A DNA stretch of 64,000 nt from Prunella strophiata (taxonomy: Eukaryota; Chordata; Aves; Passeriformes; Prunellidae): contig JAZBQD010000026.1 of assembly GCA_036583965.1 (NCBI GenBank), forward strand, positions 4,275,400 to 4,339,399, in the 5' to 3' direction. A model generated the notes under the pieces. It had not been told where the DNA came from and did not search any database. It saw only the letters and a program-made list of their open reading frames with translations. Positions 55,717-64,000 of the stretch are shown in pieces. A program made the position numbers and the translations under genes. Position 1 is the first letter of the stretch; each line of letters opens with the position of its first letter.

Positions 55717-56112
55717 GAACCAGAAAACAACACAGGGGGGAAAACCAGAAAGAGAGATGTTGAGAACAAATAAAAAGCAGCATTGCTTCTCGGGGTTTGA
55801 GGTTAAGCTGGAACTCAGTGCAGGCTGTTGTAAAACTGAAAGTTCACAGCATGCAGAAGAGAACCACTGAGCTGATGAAGGGCAGCTCCTACATGAGACA
55901 ATACCTGGCACCCCCCAGAGTTTTTCAGGTCACCACCTTGCACTATTCTTCCCGAGACAGCACTTTGCCAATTTCTGGAGAACAAACCCAATCTTCCTGT
56001 CCTTACGTATCCTCACTCTCAGCAGTGAAGCAAATGACCTTCCCAAAGGCTACCTCATCCCGTGCCAACTTTTTATGACACTCGCTTGGAGCAGAGGTCG
56101 CGTTAAATTTGT

Positions 56113-56143
56113 CGCGATGCTCCTAACAGGGATTAGCATCGCG
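56113..56143. other. inverted repeat next to the decamer array
   Basis: CGCGATGCT at 56113-56121 and AGCATCGCG at 56135-56143 are exact reverse complements around a 13-base spacer. TAA and TTA inside the spacer could extend the stem past a two-base bulge. It lies about 110 bp left of the array in a CpG-rich flank. Confidence 0.7.
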
Positions 56144-56251
56144 CTGGTGTTGGCACAGCCCAGCCCAGCCTCGGCACACTGCGGGAAGGGGAAAGCGCGA
56201 CCTGCCCTGCCCGGGGCCGCTCCCCGCACACCCGCCAGCACAGAAAGGCTC

Positions 56252-58274
56252 AACGGAGCGGAACGGAGCGGAACGGAGCGGAACGGAGCGGAACGGAGCG
56301 GAACGGAGCGGAACGGAGCGGAACGGAGCGGAACGGAGCGGAACGGAGCGGAACGGAGCGGAACGGAGCGGAACGGAGCGGAACGGAGCGGAACGGAGCG
56401 GAACGGAGCGGAACGGAGCGGAACGGAGCGGAACGGAGCGGAACGGAGCGGAACGGAGCGGAACGGAGCGGAACGGAGCGGAACGGAGCGGAACGGAGCG
56501 GAACGGAGCGGAACGGAGCGGAACGGAGCGGAACGGAGCGGAACGGAGCGGAACGGAGCGGAACGGAGCGGAACGGAGCGGAACGGAGCGGAACGGAGCG
56601 GAACGGAGCGGAACGGAGCGGAACGGAGCGGAACGGAGCGGAACGGAGCGGAACGGAGCGGAACGGAGCGGAACGGAGCGGAACGGAGCGGAACGGAGCG
56701 GAACGGAGCGGAACGGAGCGGAACGGAGCGGAACGGAGCGGAACGGAGCGGAACGGAGCGGAACGGAGCGGAACGGAGCGGAACGGAGCGGAACGGAGCG
56801 GAACGGAGCGGAACGGAGCGGAACGGAGCGGAACGGAGCGGAACGGAGCGGAACGGAGCGGAACGGAGCGGAACGGAGCGGAACGGAGCGGAACGGAGCG
56901 GAACGGAGCGGAACGGAGCGGAACGGAGCGGAACGGAGCGGAACGGAGCGGAACGGAGCGGAACGGAGCGGAACGGAGCGGAACGGAGCGGAACGGAGCG
57001 GAACGGAGCGGAACGGAGCGGAACGGAGCGGAACGGAGCGGAACGGAGCGGAACGGAGCGGAACGGAGCGGAACGGAGCGGAACGGAGCGGAACGGAGCG
57101 GAACGGAGCGGAACGGAGCGGAACGGAGCGGAACGGAGCGGAACGGAGCGGAACGGAGCGGAACGGAGCGGAACGGAGCGGAACGGAGCGGAACGGAGCG
57201 GAACGGAGCGGAACGGAGCGGAACGGAGCGGAACGGAGCGGAACGGAGCGGAACGGAGCGGAACGGAGCGGAACGGAGCGGAACGGAGCGGAACGGAGCG
57301 GAACGGAGCGGAACGGAGCGGAACGGAGCGGAACGGAGCGGAACGGAGCGGAACGGAGCGGAACGGAGCGGAACGGAGCGGAACGGAGCGGAACGGAGCG
57401 GAACGGAGCGGAACGGAGCGGAACGGAGCGGAACGGAGCGGAACGGAGCGGAACGGAGCGGAACGGAGCGGAACGGAGCGGAACGGAGCGGAACGGAGCG
57501 GAACGGAGCGGAACGGAGCGGAACGGAGCGGAACGGAGCGGAACGGAGCGGAACGGAGCGGAACGGAGCGGAACGGAGCGGAACGGAGCGGAACGGAGCG
57601 GAACGGAGCGGAACGGAGCGGAACGGAGCGGAACGGAGCGGAACGGAGCGGAACGGAGCGGAACGGAGCGGAACGGAGCGGAACGGAGCGGAACGGAGCG
57701 GAACGGAGCGGAACGGAGCGGAACGGAGCGGAACGGAGCGGAACGGAGCGGAACGGAGCGGAACGGAGCGGAACGGAGCGGAACGGAGCGGAACGGAGCG
57801 GAACGGAGCGGAACGGAGCGGAACGGAGCGGAACGGAGCGGAACGGAGCGGAACGGAGCGGAACGGAGCGGAACGGAGCGGAACGGAGCGGAACGGAGCG
57901 GAACGGAGCGGAACGGAGCGGAACGGAGCGGAACGGAGCGGAACGGAGCGGAACGGAGCGGAACGGAGCGGAACGGAGCGGAACGGAGCGGAACGGAGCG
58001 GAACGGAGCGGAACGGAGCGGAACGGAGCGGAACGGAGCGGAACGGAGCGGAACGGAGCGGAACGGAGCGGAACGGAGCGGAACGGAGCGGAACGGAGCG
58101 GAACGGAGCGGAACGGAGCGGAACGGAGCGGAACGGAGCGGAACGGAGCGGAACGGAGCGGAACGGAGCGGAACGGAGCGGAACGGAGCGGAACGGAGCG
58201 GAACGGAGCGGAACGGAGCGGAACGGAGCGGAACGGAGCGGAACGGAGCGGAACGGAGCGGAACGGAGCGGAGC
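56252..58274. repeat. decamer satellite (GAACGGAGCG), about 200 copies
   Basis: About 2.02 kb of 10-bp units in register from 56261 to 58270 shows no substitution in 201 consecutive units. The first unit (56251-56260) differs at its first base, and the array breaks off at GAGC. The decamer is two near-identical pentamers, CGGAA and CGGAG. One strand is 80 percent purine, with GG every five bases and two CpG per unit. No frame on either strand contains a stop, which explains the 700-codon reading frames across it. I find no evidence that they are genes. Confidence 0.98.
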
Positions 58275-58699
58275 ATCCCCTCGGGCCCGGCCCGCGGCTG
58301 CGCTGTAGTGCTCCGATGCTCCGGTACAGCCCCGCCATCCGCCCCCCTGTGAGCCTGCTGATGCTAAATTCATACTTTGTAATTGTGCGTTGTCCGGATA
58401 TATCTTGAGGGAGGGGATTTGGTCTGACTTTGGATGATTTCTCAGTATATTCACTTTAAAACCCATGAGCAGAAATACGCACGCGTGTCTGTGTGCACAG
58501 CCACAAACACGTAACATGTATCCTTAATAAGGACAATATATCTCTAATAAAGATAATGCTAGCAAAAGGAAAGAATGGCAAAACCGAGTGTTTGCTTTCT
58601 CTACACGAGACTGTCCAATTAAGTGGCGCTGTGGCAGAAGATTGTTGGGTTTTTCACGAGGGTGAATGCTCCGGTCCGTGGCGTGCGCCGCCCTCCGCC

Positions 58700-58735
58700 C
58701 CCGTTCCCGTTCCCGTTCCCGTTCCCGTTCCCGTT
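58700..58735. repeat. CCCGTT hexamer microsatellite
   Basis: About six tandem copies of CCCGTT lie inside the CpG-rich block. On the other strand it reads AACGGG, which shares ACGG with the decamer array 430 bp to the left. Confidence 0.9.
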
Positions 58736-59268
58736 GCTGTGCCGCGTTACACAGCGCAGCTCCCGCGGACATCCCCCGCCTCCGCAGCCTCCGCCCGGCC
58801 CGGGGCGCGCTTGGCATCCCGCTGCTCCCCCGGGCGGTTTCACGCCTCTAAGGGGCTGTGCACGAACGCCACGGCTCGGCTGGAACTGCCCGCGGCGGTG
58901 ACAGTCCCGTGCCCGCCGTCACCGTCTCCCGACAAAGAACCGCAGGGCCCGGCTTCCCCAGCGCCGGGAGGGGGAGACGGCAAGAGCCAAGAGCTTACAC
59001 TCAGCTCAGCCCGGGGCTCGGCACCCCCAGAAGCGGCAGGGGAAGGGTGTGCTCAGCAGTGAGCGGCTGTGCTCACCCCCAGAAATGAGGGAGGGTGCTG
59101 GGCTCTGATCCCAGTCCCCAGGGACACCGAGGGTGCAGCTCGGGGACTCCTCCTGCTGTCCTGCCCCAGCCAGGCACAGAAGAGGAAGTGACAGAAGGCA
59201 GGGTTTGGCACGCTGATGTTTCTTAGGCACCCGTCGCGGATTTCAGAGGACAACCTTTGCTCTGGGTG

Positions 59269-59274
59269 TTTATT
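59269..59274 (-). terminator. ITGB1BP2: ITGB1BP2 poly(A) signal candidate
   Basis: AATAAA on the sense strand lies about 147 bp after the ITGB1BP2 stop codon. It is the first such hexamer and fits the short 3' UTR expected for melusin. Confidence 0.5.
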
Positions 59275-59420
59275 AATTGTCCCTTCTGCTACAGAAGGAG
59301 GGGAGAGGCCGTGCTGCAGCCTGCACACGGCTCTCGACTAGGTCTGCTCTTCTGGAGCTCGTGCCAAGGTGCCCAGCAGCTCAGGAACCAGCAGTACTCA
59401 GCTGCTGAAGGACTTGCCCG

Positions 59421-59687
59421 TCAGTCACTAGGTGTTATCATATCCGGTGTTCCCATCTCCAACTCTTCATCTTCCTCCTCGGACCAGCTCAAGCTGTCGT
59501 CAGAGTCCTCATCCTGCACAGCCCCAGGCTCCTCTGTGTTTGCAGCTTCCTTCTCTTGCTCACCACAGGACTGCAGCTTGCTTTGGGGGAGCTCCAGTCT
59601 GGCCCAGGAGCCAGGGCTGGCTTTGCAAAGCGTGATCTCCACCTTGGCTGGGACCATGCTCACAAAGCTCTTCTCCACATCAATGGT
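59421..59687 (-). CDS. ITGB1BP2: ITGB1BP2 last exon, CS domain end and acidic tail
   Basis: The exon is 267 bp, 88 codons plus the stop TGA at 59423-59421. It encodes TIDVEKSFVSMVPAKVEITL, then CKASPGSWARLELP, the end of the CS domain, then DSDDSLSWSEEEDEELEMG, and ends MITPSD. The acidic tail is the melusin-specific part that binds calcium in mammals. Confidence 0.95.
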   Translation of the reverse strand, partial: TIDVEKSFVSMVPAKVEITLCKASPGSWARLELPQSKLQSCGEQEKEAANTEEPGAVQDEDSDDSLSWSEEEDEELEMGTPDMITPSD

Positions 59688-60408
59688 CTAGAGAGAGGGA
59701 AAGGCGCAGTGAGCCGGGCAGGGGAGGGCAGGCAGCACACGCTCAGCCTTCCCCTTACCGGCAAAGCCCTGCCAGGGGAGAAATCTCCTCCTGTGCCAGG
59801 AGAAGCCTGGGCTGCAGCTGAGCTGAGCTGAGCTTTACATTGCTGAGTCTCAGCAGCACCACAGCGCTCCTACAGAGCTCAGGAGAGCTCAGCTTGCCTG
59901 AGCCGCGCTCGCAGCTGCGGCTCAGCCTCTCCCCAGCAGCCACAGCCACACCTGCCAGCCCTCTGCTGCCTGCAGGCACAGCCAGCACCAGAAATACAGA
60001 CGAGAAACACACATGCAAATTCCTGAGCCTCACTGCTGCTCCCCAGCCAGCAAGCAGCTGAAAAATCAGTCTCATAGCTCAGACTGCAGCCTGCCTGCAA
60101 CTCACAGCAGGATTGTGGGGGAGACAGGGACCTGCCGGGTCAAAGAACATTTGGGGCAGCCTGGGACCAAACCCAGAGCACCTATAGGGCTGGCAGGGAC
60201 CCCCAGCTCTGACCTCAGCCCTGGATCAATCAGTGCAGCCACCTCAGCCTCCTCACAACCCCTAAGGCATTTCCCAGCAGAGATGGCCATAAATGCCTGT
60301 ATCTGGGCAACCCAGCCCAGGATGAGAAGCCCAGACTGCCTCACAGAACTGCAGCCCAGCCCCATGCAGACTGCTGGAACAGGGAAATCAAAGCAAACAG
60401 GATCTTAC
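59688..60408 (-). other. ITGB1BP2: ITGB1BP2 last intron
   Basis: This is 0.7 kb of intron. A short run of GAGCT pentamers lies at about 59816-59833. Nothing else was recognised. Confidence 0.8.
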
Positions 60409-60471
60409 CCCCCAGAGCTCCAGTTCTGCCTGGAAAATCTTATTCCCTTCAAAGATGACATGAGCCTCAAG
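60409..60471 (-). CDS. ITGB1BP2: ITGB1BP2 exon, CS domain
   Basis: The exon is 63 bp, phase 0 to 0: LEAHVIFEGNKIFQAELELW then G. It forms strands of the CS (p23-like) domain, which contacts HSP90. The acceptor is ATCTTTCAG and the donor GTAAGA. Confidence 0.93.
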
Positions 60472-60846
60472 CTGAAAGATCAACAGAAAATTATCTGAGA
60501 GCATGGCACTCCAGAGCTCTTCCCCCAGACAGTGCAGCTGCCTTTTGGCACCTGGTGATCCCCTCAGCACCTGGCAACATTTCACCCCTTTCAGAGCATG
60601 ACAGGTTCACCTCTGTCACAGGTCAAGGGACTCAAAGCCAGCAAATCCACCCACTGAAGCTGAAAGCCAGAGCTGCTGGGCAGATGCAGCAGTGAGGCCA
60701 CTGGGCTCTCAGCTCAGGGGTGGCAGGTTGGCAGCTGCCAGCCCTGCTTGTAGCAACGAGCCAAAGAGGCCACCAAAGAGCACCAGGCACCCAGCTGGCT
60801 CTGCAAACTCAGGTGGCCTTGGAGTGCCCATGCCCACCCCACTCAC

Positions 60847-60966
60847 CATGGTGCGATTGGCCTTCACGCTGCTGAGGGCTGGCAGGGGGTTCCTGGCATA
60901 GACTGTCAGCACCACCTGGCTGCTGGTCTGGTGCCAGTCCTGCCGGCACAGCACTGCCTTCTTGTC
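60847..60966 (-). CDS. ITGB1BP2: ITGB1BP2 exon, CS domain start
   Basis: The exon is 120 bp, phase 0 to 0: DKKAVLCRQDWHQTSSQVVL, then TVYARNPLPALSSVKANRTM. The DWHQT block opens the CS domain as in human melusin. Confidence 0.94.
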
Positions 60967-62298
60967 CTGCCCGGGAGAGGAACCCATCAGGGCACAGCTG
61001 GGGCTCAGGCACTGCCCCAGCACAGGGGATGTCTGAGCCACAGGATGCCCCCTGACACATCTCCTCTGTGCTGGTAGTTCAGGTTGGCAGCAGCCAAGCA
61101 GGAACAAACCCTGCCTTTTGGGCAGGTTTTGGAGGGGAGATGGTGCATGCCAAGGTGGGCAGCCCCTGCCGTGCTGTCCATCCCATGCAACATGGGACAT
61201 CTGTGCTGTGCTTGGGGCTCCTTCAGGGCACCCTAAGATCAGAGACATCTCCTTCTAGTTCCAGAGTCACTCTGCTAGGCCCAAGCTCCTAAGTGGTGTG
61301 CACAGTCAGGAAACAGCCTGGAGGGCAATGCAGGGGCTCTTACTGGACATGGATCATGCCACCATGCCACATTTGGAAGGCAGATGAGCCCCAGCTGGCC
61401 ATGTTTCACCTTTGTCCCCCGTGTCAGCACCACAGGCACTGACAGGTCTGTGTCACCACTAGCTCATTTCTGACCAGCACAAGGAGACAGAGCCCCTGCA
61501 GCCCTCCACACTGCCAAGAAATGCTCCAGGAGGAGTCCTGGCCCCAGACTTAGGTGACAATGAGCATGAAGCTTCTGCATCACAACATCACAGTCCCTCC
61601 ACTGCAGCCTCCTTTACATTCAGGACATGTTTTGTGCTCCAGAACAAAGAAGAGGTTGGGCTCAGAGAGGGTTGCTGGGAGCAGTGCTGACTCAGAGGAA
61701 CACAGTGCACTGTCAGGGTTATCCTGGGCTGCTGTGGTGCAACTTTCCCAGCTCAAGGTTGTTTCCAGTCAAGAACTTTCCTGGGGAAATTTACAGACAC
61801 AGTATTGAGAATTGGGATCTTTTCCCCACTGCCCTGCCCCAACACCATGTTGGTATGTGGATGAGATCCCTCCTGAGAAGCAGCTGCAGAGGGAAAGGTT
61901 CATTAAAGCCAAATTCAGTTATCTGCAATCATCTGTCAAAGCCTTTGGGGTTTTTTTGTAGGACTTTTCCTGTGCTCAGCCACCTGTCTCTAAGTGGCAG
62001 CCTGCAATGCTGGCTGTGCTGTGTCCAGGGCCAGGTCCTGCCTCCTTCAGCTTTCTGTTGCACATCTGCCCATTGGATGTGAGAGCTGACACATCTTGTG
62101 AATGCAGAGCAGCATCTTAAAGGGCAGATGGGTGAAGATTAGGCATTCAAACCCTGCACAGTCATCTGTCAGCAATTAAGAATATTAAGACAATTAAATA
62201 CAGAAACTTGTGTGAATGCAGAGCAAGGGAAGGAGCACTCTCAAATGCCAATAATGCCAATTGCTCATGTGAGTTGCCTCTGCTGAGAGCCCCCTTAC
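60967..62298 (-). other. ITGB1BP2: ITGB1BP2 intron
   Basis: This is 1.3 kb, the longest melusin intron in the window, with no exon or named repeat recognised. Confidence 0.8.
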
Positions 62299-62401
62299 CT
62301 TCTTTTCTGTCCAGCAGTGACACCCTTGTCTGCAGCCTGGCTGCTCCATGAAGGCACTGAAGTCCGTGGTTTTGATTCCACAGCAGCTCCAATACTTCAT
62401 C
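62299..62401 (-). CDS. ITGB1BP2: ITGB1BP2 exon, CHORD2 zinc domain
   Basis: The exon is 103 bp, entering in phase 2: MKYWSCCGIKTTDFSAFMEQ, then PGCRQGCHCWTEKK. The CC pair, the PGC cysteine and the later histidine are the zinc ligands of the second half of CHORD2. Confidence 0.95.
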
Positions 62402-62631
62402 CTGAGGAGATCAGGGTGACCTGAGTGGGGTCAGGAGCAGGAGAGGGAACCACAGCAGGGTGGGGAGGCAGAGGGGTTCATAACCAGGAGCTGCCCCTGC
62501 CCACCTGTCCCCTTGTGGGGTGTCACCCACAGCTGCAGGGGCTGTGCTGCTGGGGCCACACAGCCTTGCTGTGCAGCATTTCCAGCCCATGGCAGGGTCA
62601 GTTTGCTCTCTGGGAAAGGGTTGTTTCTTAC

Positions 62632-62702
62632 CCCTCGTGGAAGACAGGAACGCCAGGATGAAACGTACAAACCTCTGTGTTACTCTCTGGGCCCTGGTAG
62701 AT
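62632..62702 (-). CDS. ITGB1BP2: ITGB1BP2 exon, CHORD2 zinc domain
   Basis: The exon is 71 bp, phase 0 to 2: IYQGPESNTEVCTFHPGVPV then FHEG. The C-x2-H-P-G-x-P-x-F-H block is the CHORD hallmark. Confidence 0.95.
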
Positions 62703-63581
62703 CTGTGGAGAAAAAAGCAGAGGAAAGTTCTGTCTGTGTCTCTGGCACAGAGTAATGTGGCACAGGTGTCCACTCAGCAGTGCCCATCCCTGTAGATGGG
62801 CACAATGCCCAACATCACCCTTTTGCCAGGTCCAACACCTGTGAAGGCTCACTCTGGGACCATGCTCAGCCCAGCCCAGCACTCCTCCCTGCTCCCTGCT
62901 GGCAGGGCAGCCACCCTCACCTTGCCAGGACCACAATGTCACCCCTGCCACCCTGCCAGCAGCCCTTCTGCACCCTTCTCCCAAACACAGCCTGCTCCCA
63001 GCCCAGGGCTTGGCAACACAAGGACAGTGGGCAAGTTTAGACACCACAGAAACTGACTCTGAGGTGCAAGGGATGATTTGCCATTGCTGTCCTTTCCCCT
63101 CCTTTCCAGGGCATGCCAGCCTTATGGCCTCAGCTGCCTCCTGCCTTTTGCTTCCCACTCCCTCACAGCTGCTTTCCAAGCATCCCATCCCTGCCACAGC
63201 TCAACCCTCCCACTCATCCTCGAGGCAGGCAGTGCTCCACAAGGCAGCCTCGGGCAAGAGAGAAACTGGGCTGTGCTGCATCAGCTCAAGGCAGGTGGGA
63301 ATTGTTCCACGTGCAGTTTGCCTACGTGTCCAGCCCTGAATATGTGCTGTATTTCACTGCAAGCTCTCTGCAGCAGTGAAACACAAATGTACCACCAGTC
63401 TGGAAGCCTCGTGCAGGAAAGTGGGTGGGAGGTGACAGAGGTGTCTGGTCCCAGGGGGGGATGAGAATATGGAGCAGGTGGGCACTGCCACCTTCCACCT
63501 GCCTGATACCTGCCCTGGACCTGAGATGCTCCTGGCCACAAGGCACAGGAGGGTAAAGATGGGTCCCTGCCAGATACTCAC
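62703..63581 (-). other. ITGB1BP2: ITGB1BP2 intron
   Basis: This is 0.9 kb of GC-richer intron with no repeat family or additional exon recognised. Confidence 0.8.
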
Positions 63582-63640
63582 TGCCTTGCAGGCTGCGTTC
63601 TTGCACGTGGTGCCAGCTCTCACCTGGGCAGCCTCCTCAC
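63582..63640 (-). CDS. ITGB1BP2: ITGB1BP2 exon, start of CHORD2
   Basis: The exon is 59 bp, phase 1 to 0: GEEAAQVRAGTTCKNAACKA. The two cysteines of C-x4-C begin CHORD2. A nearer AG at 63624-63625 exists but would break the frame, so the acceptor TTGCTCCTGCAG before 63640 was chosen. Confidence 0.88.
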
Positions 63641-63840
63641 CTGCAGGAGCAACACAACTTCACCCAGGACACACACTGCCTATCCCCTAAATCCTCCCCC
63701 AGCCCTCTGCCAGCTCCCCATCTGAGCACAGACCATCCCAATGTGGATGCAGGTTTGCAGGCAGATGAACATGCAGCACTCACTGACTACCCTGGGCCTG
63801 CCATGTGCAGCCCTGGTGCCACCCATCATCTTGTCCCTAC

Positions 63841-63953
63841 CTGTACCACTGCTCTCCAGTGCCTTGTCCTCAGAGGACATGTTCAGTTTCTCCAGTGCCT
63901 GCTCCAGAGACCTGGATACTTTAATTGGCAGCAGTTGTCTTGGCTCATCAGAG
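63841..63953 (-). CDS. ITGB1BP2: ITGB1BP2 exon, linker between CHORD domains
   Basis: The exon is 113 bp, entering in phase 2 and leaving in phase 1: SDEPRQLLPIKVSRSLEQAL, then EKLNMSSEDKALESSGT. It corresponds to the LPLKLLPLNISQALEMAL linker of human melusin as I recall it. Upstream exons lie beyond the right edge. Confidence 0.88.
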
Positions 63954-64000
63954 CTGGGAAACAGCAGCAGCAGCAAAGGCCAAGTAGGTTTTTCTGTGAT

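Larger units (their letters stand above)
48477..56100 (-). other. long non-coding stretch upstream of the RHOG-like CDS
   Basis: This is 7.6 kb with no coding region I can support, probably 5' UTR intron and intergenic DNA. It holds a CR1 fragment (49625-49896), a short CTG run (50226-50241), an A/C-rich block (54728-54897) and a run of 26 A (55691-55716). Non-coding first exons of the RHOG-like gene cannot be located by eye. Confidence 0.7.
58275..59420. promoter_or_regulatory. GC-rich block between the array and ITGB1BP2
   Basis: CpG-rich DNA at 58275-58350 and 58670-59060 is split by about 300 bp of AT-rich sequence. A six-copy CCCGTT hexamer run lies at about 58700-58735. It may include the promoter of the RHOG-like gene. 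No coding region is supported. Confidence 0.45.
59421..64000 (-). other. ITGB1BP2: ITGB1BP2 (melusin) gene, 3' part
   Basis: Melusin is a muscle chaperone-like protein that binds the integrin beta-1 tail and HSP90 and protects the heart under load. Seven exons here join in frame to about 265 codons: the linker, the second zinc-binding CHORD domain, the CS domain and an acidic tail. About the first 85 residues, including CHORD1, lie off the right edge (human melusin is about 347). The acidic C-terminus DSDDSLSWSEEEDEE separates it from its paralogue CHORDC1, which lacks such a tail, and the position next to TAF1 matches human. Introns of 0.1-1.3 kb are GC-richer than in TAF1 and hold no named repeat. 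Confidence 0.95.

Noticed and set aside
56050..58517. Long reading frames of 700-777 codons on both strands across the decamer array
   Set aside because: A 10-bp unit without any stop in any frame necessarily gives open frames in all registers. The peptide is a pure ten-residue repeat with no flanking domain or splice support.
58524..59062. Arginine/glutamate or proline-rich frames around the CCCGTT repeat
   Set aside because: They are reading frames created by a hexamer microsatellite in a CpG-rich block, with no conserved domain.
63582..63623. Melusin exon starting at 63623
   Set aside because: That AG gives a phase 0 start, but the upstream exon ends in phase 1. The acceptor before 63640 restores a continuous frame.

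Overview
The window is vertebrate nuclear DNA, almost certainly from a bird and possibly a songbird. The evidence is short spliced exons in compact introns, two 3' fragments of the avian retroposon CR1, and a gene order known from vertebrates. Species was not determined. All four protein genes I can support lie on the minus strand and read right to left. In transcription order they are ITGB1BP2 (melusin, 5' part off the right edge), an intronless-CDS RHOG-like Rho GTPase, TAF1 (complete, 40 coding exons) and OGT (exons 1-5, the rest off the left edge). ITGB1BP2-TAF1-OGT in one orientation is also the order I recall for human Xq13; the RHOG-like gene between ITGB1BP2 and TAF1 is not part of that arrangement as I recall it.

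Region by region: 1-10649 holds OGT exons 5 to 1. Intron 4 (1060-4071) is CpG-rich and carries strong unused splice sites, as expected for the detained, decoy-exon-regulated intron described in mammalian OGT. 10701-12031 is a 33-copy, 40-bp minisatellite starting only 51 bp upstream of the OGT start codon. 12802-43873 is TAF1, the scaffold subunit of TFIID, with the DUF3591 core, zinc knuckle, two bromodomains and acidic tail all readable. Its intron 36 holds a second minisatellite (about 38 copies of 43 bp) abutting an alternatively used exon. 47884-48459 is the RHOG-like gene. 56252-58274 is a third tandem array, about 200 identical copies of a decamer. 59421-63953 holds seven melusin exons.

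Joining the TAF1 exons gives one continuous frame of about 1957 codons, provided a single missing base is assumed in exon 11. As written, that exon is frameshifted, so the copy is either mis-sequenced there or truncated. Exon phases were checked by length arithmetic throughout, and every other junction is consistent.

The strongest unusual signals are: the three unrelated GC-rich arrays, two of them beside an OGT or TAF1 control point; a three-codon upstream ORF repeated in the OGT-side array; the TAF1 frameshift; a GC-AG intron between the bromodomain-1 exons; an extra 38-residue TAF1 exon; and decoy-exon candidates in OGT intron 4. No bacterial-type systems, CRISPR arrays, tRNA or rRNA genes were seen.
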